Assembly: GCA_052389755.1 (NCBI GenBank)
Contig: JBQTHP010000099.1
Coordinates: forward strand, 6,581 to 70,580
Origin: JBQTHP01 sp052389755
GTDB taxonomy: Bacteria > Pseudomonadota > Gammaproteobacteria > Steroidobacterales > Steroidobacteraceae
Direction: 5' to 3'
DNA length: 64,000 nt
Positions 44,164 to 53,635 of the stretch are shown in pieces. Both the position numbers and the translations under genes were made by a program. Position 1 is the stretch's first letter. Each line of letters starts with the position of its first letter. The notes under the pieces were generated by a model. The model made no database searches and was not told where the DNA came from. It saw nothing but the letters and a program-made list of their open reading frames with translations.

Positions 44164-45343
44164 GCCCATAGGCGCCGCTCTGCAGGATCACGATGAGATC
44201 GTCGACCTCTGCGCTCGCGAGCTCGACGCGATCCGCGAGTAGATCGAGCGGCGTGCACAACGGTCCCACCACGGACGCGATCTCACGTCTGGTTCCCCGC
44301 ACGCGATTGCCGACGATCACAGGGTAGTTCTTGCGGATGACCTGACCGAAGTTTCCCGAGGCAGCGAGGTGATGGTGCAGGCCGCCGTCAGTTATCAGAA
44401 AGACCTGACCACGAGACACCTTACGGTCGATCACGCGACATACAAAGATGCCGGCCTCACCGACAAGATAACGCCCGAGCTCCAGTACCAGGGTCGCCTC
44501 AGGAAGCTGCATCCGCAGCGCCTCGATCATGCCGGTGAGGTTCGCCGCGATGGGCGCAATGTCGAGCGGTTTTTCACCAGGGAAGTACGGGATCCCGAAG
44601 CCGCCGCCGACGTTGAGAATTCTCACGGGTGCAGGTGCTACGCGCGCGAGGCTCAGTGCGAGTGCCAGAGAGTTCTGCTGGGCTTCGATGATAGCCTCGG
44701 CGCGCAGATTCTGTGAGCCACTGAAGATGTGAAAGCCGATGAACTGCAGCGGCAAACCGGCTATATGTCTGAGCAAGTCCGGCACGCACTCGGCATCCAC
44801 ACCGAACTGCTTCGGGCCGCCGCCCATCTTCATACCGGATGCCTTCAGCTCGAAGTCGGGATTCACGCGAACCGCTACCCGCGGGCGGGTACCCGACTGC
44901 GCCGCCAACTCGCCAAGGCGCTGCAGTTCGAGCTCCGATTCCACGTTGAGCACGATGCCCGCCGCGACCGCTGCCGCCAGCTCCGCGGGCGTCTTGCCCG
45001 GCCCCGCGAAGCTGATGCGTTCGGCGGGAACGCCGGCATCGAGCGCCACCTGCATTTCGCGGGCGGAAGCAACGTCCACACCATCTACGAGCCGACCCAG
45101 ATACCTGACCACGTCCGGCATGGGGTTGGCTTTCATGGCGTAATGAAGATGTACCGCGGTGGGAAGCATGCGCCGCAGCTGCGCCACACGATCCGCAAGA
45201 TGCTGCCGCGCGTATGCGTAGAAGGGCGTTCGTCCGGCCTCGCTCGCGACATCGAGGAGCGATCGTCCGCCGATCGTGAGGCAGTCGTCGCGTACTCCGA
45301 AGAACGGATGTGGAGCATGCTGCGGCAGCGAGTCGAGGCTCAA
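44105..45343 (-). CDS. PLP-dependent decarboxylase, exosortase A system-associated
   Basis: The 412-residue fold-type III (alanine racemase-like) enzyme has the PLP lysine Lys71 in HYAMKANPMP, the phosphate loop NVGGGFGIPYF and SGAYGLTASPLGF near the C-terminus. This is the diaminopimelate/ornithine decarboxylase superfamily, XrtA branch TIGR03099. It probably decarboxylates an amino acid to supply an amine or amino-acyl unit. The start is TTG, supported by GGAGG 7 bases upstream. It overlaps the preceding ligase gene (TTGA), so the two are translationally coupled. Confidence 0.9.
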   Translation of the reverse strand: MSLDSLPQHAPHPFFGVRDDCLTIGGRSLLDVASEAGRTPFYAYARQHLADRVAQLRRMLPTAVHLHYAMKANPMPDVVRYLGRLVDGVDVASAREMQVALDAGVPAERISFAGPGKTPAELAAAVAAGIVLNVESELELQRLGELAAQSGTRPRVAVRVNPDFELKASGMKMGGGPKQFGVDAECVPDLLRHIAGLPLQFIGFHIFSGSQNLRAEAIIEAQQNSLALALSLARVAPAPVRILNVGGGFGIPYFPGEKPLDIAPIAANLTGMIEALRMQLPEATLVLELGRYLVGEAGIFVCRVIDRKVSRGQVFLITDGGLHHHLAASGNFGQVIRKNYPVIVGNRVRGTRREIASVVGPLCTPLDLLADRVELASAEVDDLIVILQSGAYGLTASPLGFLSHPAPAEVFV

Positions 45344-46929
45344 GCGACACCCTCCGCGTACAGAGCTCTGAGCTCTTCCGCCAACTTCGTGCGATCGTAT
45401 TTTCCGTTGGGGTTGCGCGGAAGCTCATCCCGCCACTCGACGTGATGCGGCACCATGAATGCCGGGAGCTGCCGTCGGCACGCGGCGAGTAGCTCATCCT
45501 TGTCGACGGTGGCGCCGCGCACCGGCGTCGCGACGATTACTATCGCCTGGCCGAGCGCGGGATGAGGAACACCGACTGCCGCGACATCCGCCACCAGCCC
45601 GGTATCAAAGACGATCTCTTCGACTTCTGTGGGACTGACGCGATAGCCGGATGTCTTGATCATCTCGTCGCGTCGACCGATGAAGTACAGGTAACCTTCC
45701 GCGTCCATCCGCACGGTGTCCCCCGACCATACCGCCATTTCCTTCAGCACGAGATTCGGGTCCTGCCCCGGCACGGGCTTGAAGCGCTCAGCGGTCTTCT
45801 CCAGATCGTTCCAGTAACCGAGCGCGACGAGCGAGCCGCGGTGGACGAGCTCGCCCGGTTCGTTCGGTCCGCAGCGGGTGCCGTCCGGCCGTACCACGAT
45901 GATCTCGGCGCTCGGAATCGCCTTGCCGATCGAATCCGGTCGTCGGTCGACCTCCGAGGGGGGCAGGTACGTCGACCGGAACGCCTCGGTGAGGCCGTAC
46001 ATCAGAAACACCTGCGTGTCCGGCAGTGTGCTGCGCAGTTTCTGCAGCGTGGCACGAGGCATCGCGCCCCCGGAATTCGTGATGTAGCGCAGACGTCGCG
46101 CGACTTCCGTCGGCCATTCGACGTTGACCAGCTGTGCCCAAAGCGACGGCACACCGGCGAGGCCCGTTACGTGTTCTCGGCTTGCGATCGTGAGCACGTC
46201 CCTGGCAAAGAGGTAGTCCATGAGAACCACGCTGGCGCCGACGTGGAAGGCCGTCGAGAGCTGGCTGAAACCGTAGTCGAAACTGAGGGGCAGGGCGGCG
46301 AGCAGCCGATCCTGCGGCACGTTGCCGAGGTAGCGCGCGACACTGTGTGCGCCAGTAACCATGTTCTTGTGAGAGAGCACCACCCCCTTCGGTTTGCCTG
46401 TGCTCCCCGAGGTGTAGAAGATCGCGACGACATCGGCATCGATGACCCGATGCATCTGCCGCGCATCCGCGGCCCGAAGCAGGGAGTCCCAGGCATGCAC
46501 CGCGAGTCGATCCGGTCGCGGACGCGGCGAGAAGTTGTCCGTCACTATGAGATGCTGCAAGTCGGGACAGTGGGGCAGCACCTCGCCGAGGTCTTGCGCG
46601 CGCTCCGGTGAAGTCACGAGAACCCGCACGTTGCAGTCGCGCAGGACGTACCCCACCTGTACTGGCTTGAGCAGTGGATTCACTGGTACGAACACGCAGC
46701 CGGCGCGCGCCGTGCCGAAGATGGCGACCACGGCTTCCGGCTGCTTCGGCAGGTAGATCGCCACGCGTTCCAGCCGGCCAAGCCCAAGCTGCATGAGCGC
46801 CGTGCCGAAACGCTCGATGCCCAAGCCGAGCGTGCCGTAGTCGAGCGTTTTCCCTTTGAACACCAGGCTCGGCGCGTGGGATGCACGTTCGGCCGAACGT
46901 AACGGAAGTTCGAACAGCAGTTCACTCAT
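45340..46929 (-). CDS. Acyl-CoA/acyl-carrier ligase (AMP-forming), exosortase A system-associated
   Basis: The 529-residue ANL-superfamily enzyme has the phosphate loop YTSGSTGKPKGVVLSHKNM, the motif MYGLTEAFRSTYLPP, SGDTVRMDAEGYLYFIGR and the catalytic lysine region NPNGKYDRTKL. It matches XrtA-associated family TIGR03098. It would activate a carboxylic or amino acid and load it on the carrier protein encoded at 31418. The operon with the decarboxylase reads away from the 262-base divergent region at 46930-47190. Confidence 0.92.
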   Translation of the reverse strand: MSELLFELPLRSAERASHAPSLVFKGKTLDYGTLGLGIERFGTALMQLGLGRLERVAIYLPKQPEAVVAIFGTARAGCVFVPVNPLLKPVQVGYVLRDCNVRVLVTSPERAQDLGEVLPHCPDLQHLIVTDNFSPRPRPDRLAVHAWDSLLRAADARQMHRVIDADVVAIFYTSGSTGKPKGVVLSHKNMVTGAHSVARYLGNVPQDRLLAALPLSFDYGFSQLSTAFHVGASVVLMDYLFARDVLTIASREHVTGLAGVPSLWAQLVNVEWPTEVARRLRYITNSGGAMPRATLQKLRSTLPDTQVFLMYGLTEAFRSTYLPPSEVDRRPDSIGKAIPSAEIIVVRPDGTRCGPNEPGELVHRGSLVALGYWNDLEKTAERFKPVPGQDPNLVLKEMAVWSGDTVRMDAEGYLYFIGRRDEMIKTSGYRVSPTEVEEIVFDTGLVADVAAVGVPHPALGQAIVIVATPVRGATVDKDELLAACRRQLPAFMVPHHVEWRDELPRNPNGKYDRTKLAEELRALYAEGVA

Positions 46930-47190
46930 GCGTGGAATCCAACCCGGTGCGGTCGCGCGGATGCGCTTGTCATTGGCGGAAATAGTATCAAGCGGATCGT
47001 GCAGTGTGCGGCCACGGCTCGTGCCTCGAAGGCGCTAAAAATGCCCGGATATGTTCAAATCGGCCGATGTGCCCGGGCAGCCGCCCTAGCGTAAAGATTC
47101 GCACGCAGGTGATTGAAATGAATATCATGTTATCTAGTCAGATACGATATTTCGGGATTCGAGATCTCGATTTCCGACCGGAGAGTAACG

Positions 47191-48561
47191 ATGAAACCGG
47201 GAACGAACAGCGGCTCCGTCCGCAACATGGCGATATACAACGTATTGCAGGTGCGCGAGGCCGAGCAACGACCCATCCGCGTCGGAGTGATCGGCGCCGG
47301 CGCGACCGCTCGCGCGATCGCCCTGCAGCTGGGAACTCCGGTCCCTGGCATACGCCTCGCCGGAATCGCGAATCGCACTCCTGAGCACGGCGAGCGCGCC
47401 TTCCGGGAGGCCGGCATCGCAAACTGGGAGGCCGCGGAAACCGCGCGGGACGCCGACGCGAAGATCACGCGCGGCGTGCCGGTGTTGTCCGACGATCCCG
47501 CGGTGCTCACGCGCTGTAATGCGATCGACATCATCGTAGAAGTGACCGGGAGCGTCGATTTCGGCGCCAGCGTGGCTCTCGACGCGTTCGCGCACGCAAA
47601 GCCCGTGGTTCTCGTCAATGCAGAACTGGATTCGCTGATCGGGCCGATACTCAAGGCCAAGGCGGACGAGGCGGGCGTCGTCCTCACTCACACGGACGGC
47701 GACGAACCCGGCGTCGCGATGACGCTGTTCCGGTATGTCCAGTCCGTGGGATTGCGTCCGGTCGCCGCCGGCAACATCAAAGGAATGGTGGACCACTATC
47801 GAACACCCGATACACAGCGCGCGTTCGCGGCGAAGCACGACCAGGACGTGCGGAAGGTCACCTCGTTTGCGGATGCGACGAAGTTGTCGATGGAAACGAC
47901 CGTGCTCGCCAACGCCACTGGCTTCGGAGTTGCGCGCCGTGGAATGTGCGGGCCCGCCTGCGGATACGTGAGAGATCTCGCGAAACTGCTGCCCGCAGAG
48001 CCCATGCTGAGCGGCGGGATCGTCGACTACTCGGTGGGCGCGGCACCTCACACCGGCGGTTTCGTCGTCGTGCACGAGGAGAATCCGTACAAGCAGACCC
48101 AACTCGCGTACTACAAGCTGGGCGATGGTCCGTTCTACGTGTTCTACACGCCCTTCCACCTGCCTCACATTCAGTTGCCATCCACGATCGGACGGGCTGT
48201 CATTCACGGCGATCCGACCGTGACACCGCTCGCCGGACCCTCGTGCGAAGTCGTAACGGTTGCCAAGCGGCCCCTCGGCTCGGGCGAACGTCTCGACGGC
48301 GTCGGCGGATTCTGCAGCTACGGGTTGATCGACAATCGAAGTGCGGCACGCGCAGCCAACGCGCTGCCGATAGCACTTTCGGAGGATTGCGTTCTGCTCA
48401 GGGACCTCGCCAAGGACGAAATCGTCAGCTTCGACGACGTGAGACTTCCGCCCACGCGCCTGAGTGACGAGCTATGGCTCGAACAGCAACGCCGCTGGCC
48501 GCTCGCGGGCAGGCAGCAGTCGACTCCCGGGATGCGCCCCCGTCGCGTCGCCGGTGCATGA
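47191..48561 (+). CDS. NAD(P)-dependent oxidoreductase with SAF-type C-terminal domain
   Basis: The 456-residue protein has a Rossmann motif (VGVIGAGATARAIALQL). A homoserine dehydrogenase-like middle region contains IIVEVTGSVDFGASVALDAF and HTDGDEPGVAMTLFRYV. A C-terminal SAF-like segment has TVAKRPLGSGERLDGVGG and ALSEDCVLLRDLAKDEIV. Such proteins occur in nucleotide-sugar clusters, but the substrate is not established. GGAGAG lies 5 bases before the ATG. It heads a four-gene plus-strand operon ending at 51994. Confidence 0.82.
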   Translation: MKPGTNSGSVRNMAIYNVLQVREAEQRPIRVGVIGAGATARAIALQLGTPVPGIRLAGIANRTPEHGERAFREAGIANWEAAETARDADAKITRGVPVLSDDPAVLTRCNAIDIIVEVTGSVDFGASVALDAFAHAKPVVLVNAELDSLIGPILKAKADEAGVVLTHTDGDEPGVAMTLFRYVQSVGLRPVAAGNIKGMVDHYRTPDTQRAFAAKHDQDVRKVTSFADATKLSMETTVLANATGFGVARRGMCGPACGYVRDLAKLLPAEPMLSGGIVDYSVGAAPHTGGFVVVHEENPYKQTQLAYYKLGDGPFYVFYTPFHLPHIQLPSTIGRAVIHGDPTVTPLAGPSCEVVTVAKRPLGSGERLDGVGGFCSYGLIDNRSAARAANALPIALSEDCVLLRDLAKDEIVSFDDVRLPPTRLSDELWLEQQRRWPLAGRQQSTPGMRPRRVAGA

Positions 48562-48578
48562 TCTAGAGACCTTCTTCA

Positions 48579-49889
48579 ATGACGAAGATCGTTGTGCTCG
48601 GTACCGGCATGGCCGGCTTCGGCGCGAGTCAGTTTCTTTCCGCAGAGGGAATCCGGCCGGTCGTATACGACAAGAATTCCTACCACGGGGGACACACGGC
48701 TTCGTTCCGCGACGGTAGTGGCTTTCTGTTCGATCAAGGGCCCCATATCTCGTTCACGAAGGACCCGCGCATCCAGAACCTTTTCGCGGGCTACATCGAC
48801 GGGAAGCACGAATCCGTTCAGATCAATCTCGACAACTACTGGCGTGGCCTCAAGCTGACGCACCCTGTACAGCTGCATCTGCACGGACTGCCGACCGACC
48901 TGGTCGTGGAGATCATCGCCGACTTCGTGAAGGAGCAGCACGCTCCCGAGCGGCCCATCGCGAACTACGAGGATTGGCTGATAGCAAGTTACGGGAAAAA
49001 GTTCGCCGAAGTGTTCCCGATGACGTACACGCGCAAGTACCACCTGACCTCAGCCAGCAACATGAGCACGGACTGGCTCGGTCCGCGCATGTACCGCCCG
49101 AATCTCGAGGAGATGCTTCGCGGGGCGCTCGCACCGTGGACGCCGGATCTGCACTACATCACGCATTTTCGTTATCCGAGCAACGGGGGTTTCGGCTCGT
49201 ACCTGCGGGATTTCCCCGGTGTCGCAGACCTCAGGCTGAGCCACGAGCTCGTGCGGATCGATCCCGCTGAGAGAGAGCTCCGGTTCTCGAACGGCGTTGC
49301 GACTGATTACGACGGCCTGGTCTCGTCGATCGCGCTGCCGGATCTCGTGCCGATGATCGCGGGCGCACCGCAGGACGTCATTGAGGCGGCGAGCCGGCTC
49401 GCATGCTCGACGTGCGTTCTGGTCAATGTTGGCGTCGACCGCTCGGATCTGTCGAATGCGCAGATGACCTACTTTTACGACGAGAATATCTGTTTCACGC
49501 GCATCAGCTTCCCGCACATGCTGTCTGCCAGCAACGTGCCTTCAGGGTGCGGAAGCATCCAGGCGGAGGTGTATTTCTCCAGGAAGTATCGGCCTCTCAG
49601 CCAGCCGCCCGAAAGCCTGATCGACCAGGTGATCGCGGATCTGCGCAGCAGCGGGACCATTCGGGAAAGCGACGGGATCCTGTCGCGTCATGCCAGAGTG
49701 GTGCAGTACGCGAACGTGATATTCGACCTCGACCGCGCCGCGGCTCTGAAGACCGTACATGGTTATCTCGATGAGATCGGAATCGCGTATTGCGGCAGGT
49801 ACGGCGACTGGGGATACATGTGGACCGATGAAAGCTTCAAGAGCGGGGAGCGGGCCGCCCAGACGGCACTGTCACAGTGCTGCGTTTGA
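48579..49889 (+). CDS. FAD-dependent oxidoreductase (UDP-galactopyranose mutase/protoporphyrinogen oxidase-like)
   Basis: The 436-residue flavoprotein starts with a dinucleotide-binding motif (IVVLGTGMAGFGASQFL), then VYDKNSYHGGHTAS with the GG doublet of the GR2 family, and ends with a FAD-contacting GYLDEIGIAYCGRYGDWGYMW. Sugar-modifying flavoenzymes with this form are frequent in O-antigen loci. It starts 17 bases after the NAD enzyme, so the pair probably acts on the same intermediate. The reaction is not predictable from sequence alone. Confidence 0.85.
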   Translation: MTKIVVLGTGMAGFGASQFLSAEGIRPVVYDKNSYHGGHTASFRDGSGFLFDQGPHISFTKDPRIQNLFAGYIDGKHESVQINLDNYWRGLKLTHPVQLHLHGLPTDLVVEIIADFVKEQHAPERPIANYEDWLIASYGKKFAEVFPMTYTRKYHLTSASNMSTDWLGPRMYRPNLEEMLRGALAPWTPDLHYITHFRYPSNGGFGSYLRDFPGVADLRLSHELVRIDPAERELRFSNGVATDYDGLVSSIALPDLVPMIAGAPQDVIEAASRLACSTCVLVNVGVDRSDLSNAQMTYFYDENICFTRISFPHMLSASNVPSGCGSIQAEVYFSRKYRPLSQPPESLIDQVIADLRSSGTIRESDGILSRHARVVQYANVIFDLDRAAALKTVHGYLDEIGIAYCGRYGDWGYMWTDESFKSGERAAQTALSQCCV

Positions 49890-49904
49890 CGGCCGCACGA
49901 TGTG

Positions 49905-51104
49905 ATGCACCACCGGAGCTACTGGAAGACCATCGCGATCTCGGCCTCGATCGGCGCACTGACCCTGTTTGCCATGTTGTCGATGACGATGGTGCGCCTA
50001 CCGCGCGCTTTGCTCGTCCTCATGCTCCTGATTTCGGCCGTCGTGTTCGCAGTGTGCATCCTCGTCACCCTCGGCGGCCTGGTTTGTCTGTGGCGCGACG
50101 CTGGCGAAGCCCGCGGGCAGGCCGACCCATTCGTCCTCGCCGCTGACCGGCCGCGGTCGGGAAGCGTACTGTCTGCGCTCGGACTCGGGTTTCTTCGCGG
50201 GCGCAAGCTGTACGCCGGCGACGTAGTGCAGGTGAGATCGCTGCAAGAGATCGAGTCGACGCTCGATGACGCGCGAACGCTGGACGGCTTGCCGTTCATG
50301 GGGGAGATGGAAGCGTTCTGCGGGAAGACTTTCCGGGTGCATCGGCGCATCGACAAGATCAACGACATGCGCAACAAGACGGGCCTGCGGCGCATGGATG
50401 ACACCGTGACGCTGGCAGACGTGCGATGCTCGGGGTCGCACCACGGCGGTTGCCAGGCGGAATGTCAGATCCTGTGGAAGGAGGCGTGGCTGAAGAGGAC
50501 GCCCGGCCGCGCCTCCGGGTTCCTGGCACCCGCGTCCGAATCGCTGCCGCAGGTTTTCGACGATCGGACCTACGTCTGCCAGATGACGGGTCTATGGGGT
50601 GCCTCTCACCCGATGTCCGTGGCGGACATCCGCCAGGATCTCCGGCCGATTCTCGCGGGGAACGTGACCGTGGTCGCCTATGTGTTGGCCATCCTGACGC
50701 GCATCTTCAACCGCGCACAACGTCTGCGCGGTGGGGCCGGCTACCCGTACATGCCGGATTCGCCGACCCGGGGCCACAGTCCGTCTGAAGACCTGCAGCT
50801 CGCCCCGCGCGAAGCGGTCGTGATTCGGAGCAGAGAGGAGATCGCGAAGACGCTGGTGAACGGCAGGAATCAGGGTCTCTGGTTCGACCGGGACATGTCG
50901 CGGTTCTGTGGGCAGAGCGCTATCGTTCGCCGCCGCATCGATCACATCATCCACGAAGGTACCGGCAAGATGGTCGTACTCAGGACCCCCTGCGTGACGC
51001 TCGAAGGCGTCGTCGCGACCGGCGAGTTCCTGAGATTCTGTCCCCAGCACGAATGGATCCTCTGGCGCGAGATCTGGCTTCGACGGGCGGACCAGAGCCA
51101 GTGA
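49905..51104 (+). CDS. Unknown membrane-anchored protein with duplicated cysteine-rich domain
   Basis: The 399-residue protein has two transmembrane helices (about 9-29 and 34-61). Two copies of one domain follow at about residues 106-198 and 303-394. Each has the order V-V-x-(V/I)RS-x-x-EI-x-x-TL, FCG (Cys139 and Cys335), V-x-RRID-x-I, VTL, a cysteine (187 and 379) and ILW(K/R)E-x-WL-(K/R)R. Domain 1 has extra cysteines at 175 and 183; domain 2 has Cys363. A linker containing CQMTGLWGA joins them. No named family is claimed. A metal site or disulfide is possible. The ATG at 49905 or GTG at 49902 starts it. Confidence 0.8.
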   Translation: MHHRSYWKTIAISASIGALTLFAMLSMTMVRLPRALLVLMLLISAVVFAVCILVTLGGLVCLWRDAGEARGQADPFVLAADRPRSGSVLSALGLGFLRGRKLYAGDVVQVRSLQEIESTLDDARTLDGLPFMGEMEAFCGKTFRVHRRIDKINDMRNKTGLRRMDDTVTLADVRCSGSHHGGCQAECQILWKEAWLKRTPGRASGFLAPASESLPQVFDDRTYVCQMTGLWGASHPMSVADIRQDLRPILAGNVTVVAYVLAILTRIFNRAQRLRGGAGYPYMPDSPTRGHSPSEDLQLAPREAVVIRSREEIAKTLVNGRNQGLWFDRDMSRFCGQSAIVRRRIDHIIHEGTGKMVVLRTPCVTLEGVVATGEFLRFCPQHEWILWREIWLRRADQSQ

Positions 51105-51109
51105 AAACG

Positions 51110-51994
51110 ATGTCCGAGCCTCCCCTGGTTACCATCGGTCTGCCTGCCTACAACAGTGAGCGATTCATCAGGCGTTCCATCGACTCGCTCCTCGCGCAGA
51201 CGTTCTCAGACTTCGTACTGGTCATCAGCGACAACGCCTCGACCGACAGTACGCCGCGCATCTGCCAGGAGTATGCCGAGAGCGATCGGCGGGTCAGATG
51301 CTTCCATAACCCGACGAACATCGGCAATCCGCGCAACTTCAACCGCCTGTTCGAGCTGACGGCCACCAAGTATCTGAAGTGGTCCACCACGGACGACTAC
51401 TGGGAGCCGACATTCGTGGAGCGCGCGCTGGATGTAATGGAGCGCGACCCGACCGTCGCGCTGTGTTACCCGAAAACCTACCTCATCGATGCGGAAGGTG
51501 GAACTCGAACGCCGTACGAGGACAACCTGCACCTGATGCAGGAGGATCCCGCGGAGCGGTTTCTGACGCTGCTCGGAAGCATCGGGCTGGCACATCAGCA
51601 CCTCGGGCTGATCAGGATGTCCTGCCTGCGGCGCACGCATCTTCTCGGCGCCTATGTCGCTTCCGACATCGCGCTGCTCGCCGAGCTGACTCTGTACGGT
51701 AAATTCTATGAATTGCCCGAGCGGCTTTACACCCGGACCTTTCATGAGAGGTCCGGGAGCTGGAAACGCGGAGACGCAGCACACGAGGCCAGGCACTACC
51801 ACAGCGCGGATCGCAGGCGAACCGGCCTGAAGAAATGGCGGGGTCACATGGGATTGCTGTCGGCCGTGCGGACAGCGCCTCTGCCGCTGCGCTCAAAAAC
51901 CAGAATCTATCGTCACCTCCTGAGGCGCATGTTTTGGGATCGCCGCGACCTGATCGCCGAGCTCACAGGCCGGGAGCCCGCGCGGCCTCTCTAG
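51110..51994 (+). CDS. Glycosyltransferase family 2
   Basis: The 294-residue GT-A enzyme has TIGLPAYNSERFIRRSIDSL, VISDNASTDSTPRI and the DxD-like region KWSTTDDYWEPTFVE. It is a soluble sugar transferase of the repeat-unit pathway. The ATG at 51110 is used; a GTG at 51101 overlapping the upstream stop (GTGA) is equally possible and would add three residues. It is the last gene of the 47191 operon and its end overlaps the convergent epimerase gene by four bases. Confidence 0.88.
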   Translation: MSEPPLVTIGLPAYNSERFIRRSIDSLLAQTFSDFVLVISDNASTDSTPRICQEYAESDRRVRCFHNPTNIGNPRNFNRLFELTATKYLKWSTTDDYWEPTFVERALDVMERDPTVALCYPKTYLIDAEGGTRTPYEDNLHLMQEDPAERFLTLLGSIGLAHQHLGLIRMSCLRRTHLLGAYVASDIALLAELTLYGKFYELPERLYTRTFHERSGSWKRGDAAHEARHYHSADRRRTGLKKWRGHMGLLSAVRTAPLPLRSKTRIYRHLLRRMFWDRRDLIAELTGREPARPL

Positions 51995-52518
51995 GCGAGA
52001 GGCGGCCAACCGAGATCCTGCTCGGAGATCGACGCCACTGGCAAGGGCCAGTGAATCGCGAGCGCAGGATCGTCGAATCGTGCCCCCCGCACATCCCGCG
52101 GGGAATATACGGCGGACGTCATGTAATGGATCTCCGTTGCGTCTTCGATCGACTGACAGCCGTGGGCGCAGCCGCTCGGCACGAGCAGCATGCATCCATT
52201 CGCCGCGCTCAGGTACGTCCCGTACCAGCGCCGATACGTCGGTGACGTCGGGCGAAGATCCGCGACGACGTCGAACACGGATCCCCGCGTGCACCGGACC
52301 AGCTTGGCTTCAAGCGCCGGATCCGCCTGATAGTGCAGACCCCGAATCGTTCCCTTGCGCACGCTGAAGCTCATGTTCGCCTGAACGGGAGTGAAGTCGA
52401 TTCCCTGGGCCGTAAACTCGTCGCGGCACCACGCACGCATGAACCGACCGCGATCGTCGTCGTGGGGCGACGGCTCTACCAGCCACGCGCCGGCGATGCC
52501 GCATTCACGGAAAAGCAT
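51991..52518 (-). CDS. rfbC: dTDP-4-dehydrorhamnose 3,5-epimerase-like protein (RfbC/RmlC family)
   Basis: The 175-residue cupin epimerase has the catalytic histidine His62 in RGLHYQ, the substrate tyrosine region EIHYMTSAVYSP and the product-side segment DPALAIHWPL. Length is typical. With rfbF and rfbG upstream, the substrate is more likely a CDP-4-keto-6-deoxy sugar than the dTDP form. It is the last gene of a five-gene minus-strand operon, overlapping the acyltransferase by 14 bases. Confidence 0.87.
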   Translation of the reverse strand: MLFRECGIAGAWLVEPSPHDDDRGRFMRAWCRDEFTAQGIDFTPVQANMSFSVRKGTIRGLHYQADPALEAKLVRCTRGSVFDVVADLRPTSPTYRRWYGTYLSAANGCMLLVPSGCAHGCQSIEDATEIHYMTSAVYSPRDVRGARFDDPALAIHWPLPVASISEQDLGWPPLA

Positions 52519-53617
52519 GTCGATCCGAGATCAGTGGCGTCCGAACCATCGTGAAACGGTCCTTTAATCTGAGGAGCGGTTTCTCCAGCCCATAGTACGA
52601 AACGCTGGCGATGACGAACGTCGCAATCGTGCCCGCGATGATCCCCTTGTGGGTGAGCCCGTGCCCATGCAGAAGACTGTAGATCGGGTAGTGCCACAGA
52701 TACAGGCCATAGGAGATCGTGCCCACCCACACGAGTGGTCGCAGCGAGAGGAACCACTTCAGCGCTGAGCGTTCCGCGACGAATATCTGCAGAATTATTG
52801 CCGCCACCATGATCTCGACCACGGCGAGCAGCCAGTAGTACAAGTGCGCGGACCGCCAGTTACCGAAGAACAGAACGGACGCGAACACGATCGCAGACAA
52901 GGGGGCGACGATTCTCAGTTTCTTCGCGACTGCTTGCCGAGTGTCGCTGCCAATGAGATCGGAGGCCAGCAGGATGCCGACCGCGCAGCCGATCAGGAGC
53001 GAATCCGCCCTCGTGTCGAGCCCGTTGTACACACGACCCACGGTTGCGCCGTCGAGCATCAACCAGACGCGAAGCAGCCAGCTGAGTGCTGCCCCCGCGC
53101 AGACCAGATAGACGATGTGGGCTCTCGAACGGATGGTGCGCAGCATTGCGAGCAGGATGATCGGCCAGAGCACGTAGAACTGCTCTTCCGCGGACAGCGA
53201 CCAGGCGTGGCCGAGCAGGTGAGGCGGATGAATGTCGAAGGCGCGTGCCCAGTTCGCTGCGTAGAACAGCGTGATCAGCGCATCGATGAGATTCGACTGC
53301 GCGCTCTCGGCGTCGAGGAATACGCAGCTTCCCAGCGAAAAAGTCAGCAGCAGCAGGATGAGCGCGGGGCCGAGTCGCAGCGCTCTTCGCGCGTAGAACT
53401 TGCGAAAGCTCAGCCGCTGACCTTTGCGGTCGTACTCCCGGACCAGAAGGTAGGTGATCAGAAATCCGCTGAGCACGAAGAAGACGTCAACGCCGATCGA
53501 ACCACCCTGCAGATACGATCGGCCGTACACCGCGTGGGTGATCATCACCGCTGCAACGGCCACGCCGCGCATGCCGTCGAGCGCCGGCACATGTCCGCCA
53601 TCTGCGTGACGGTTCAT
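52505..53617 (-). CDS. Acyltransferase 3 family (OafA/YrhL-like) membrane O-acyltransferase
   Basis: The 370-residue inner-membrane protein has about ten helices. The family's N-terminal RGVAVAAVMITHA (catalytic His28), DVFFVLSGFLI, the arginine-rich RKFYARRALRL and HAWSLSAEEQFYVLWP are all present. It probably O-acetylates a sugar of the polysaccharide before or after export. It lies between rfbG (18-base gap) and the epimerase gene (14-base overlap), so its substrate is likely the CDP-derived deoxy sugar once incorporated. Confidence 0.93.
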   Translation of the reverse strand: MNRHADGGHVPALDGMRGVAVAAVMITHAVYGRSYLQGGSIGVDVFFVLSGFLITYLLVREYDRKGQRLSFRKFYARRALRLGPALILLLLTFSLGSCVFLDAESAQSNLIDALITLFYAANWARAFDIHPPHLLGHAWSLSAEEQFYVLWPIILLAMLRTIRSRAHIVYLVCAGAALSWLLRVWLMLDGATVGRVYNGLDTRADSLLIGCAVGILLASDLIGSDTRQAVAKKLRIVAPLSAIVFASVLFFGNWRSAHLYYWLLAVVEIMVAAIILQIFVAERSALKWFLSLRPLVWVGTISYGLYLWHYPIYSLLHGHGLTHKGIIAGTIATFVIASVSYYGLEKPLLRLKDRFTMVRTPLISDRHAFP

Positions 53618-53635
53618 GATGATGTGGTTCCACCC

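Noticed and set aside
47010..47032. GGCACGA on the minus strand upstream of the acyl-CoA ligase gene as a sigma-54 -24 box
   Set aside because: The position of the -12 GC holds GG instead, which breaks the most conserved pair.
47118..47170. AT-rich stretch with short palindromes before the NAD oxidoreductase gene
   Set aside because: It may hold the promoter, but no -35/-10 pair with acceptable spacing could be fixed.
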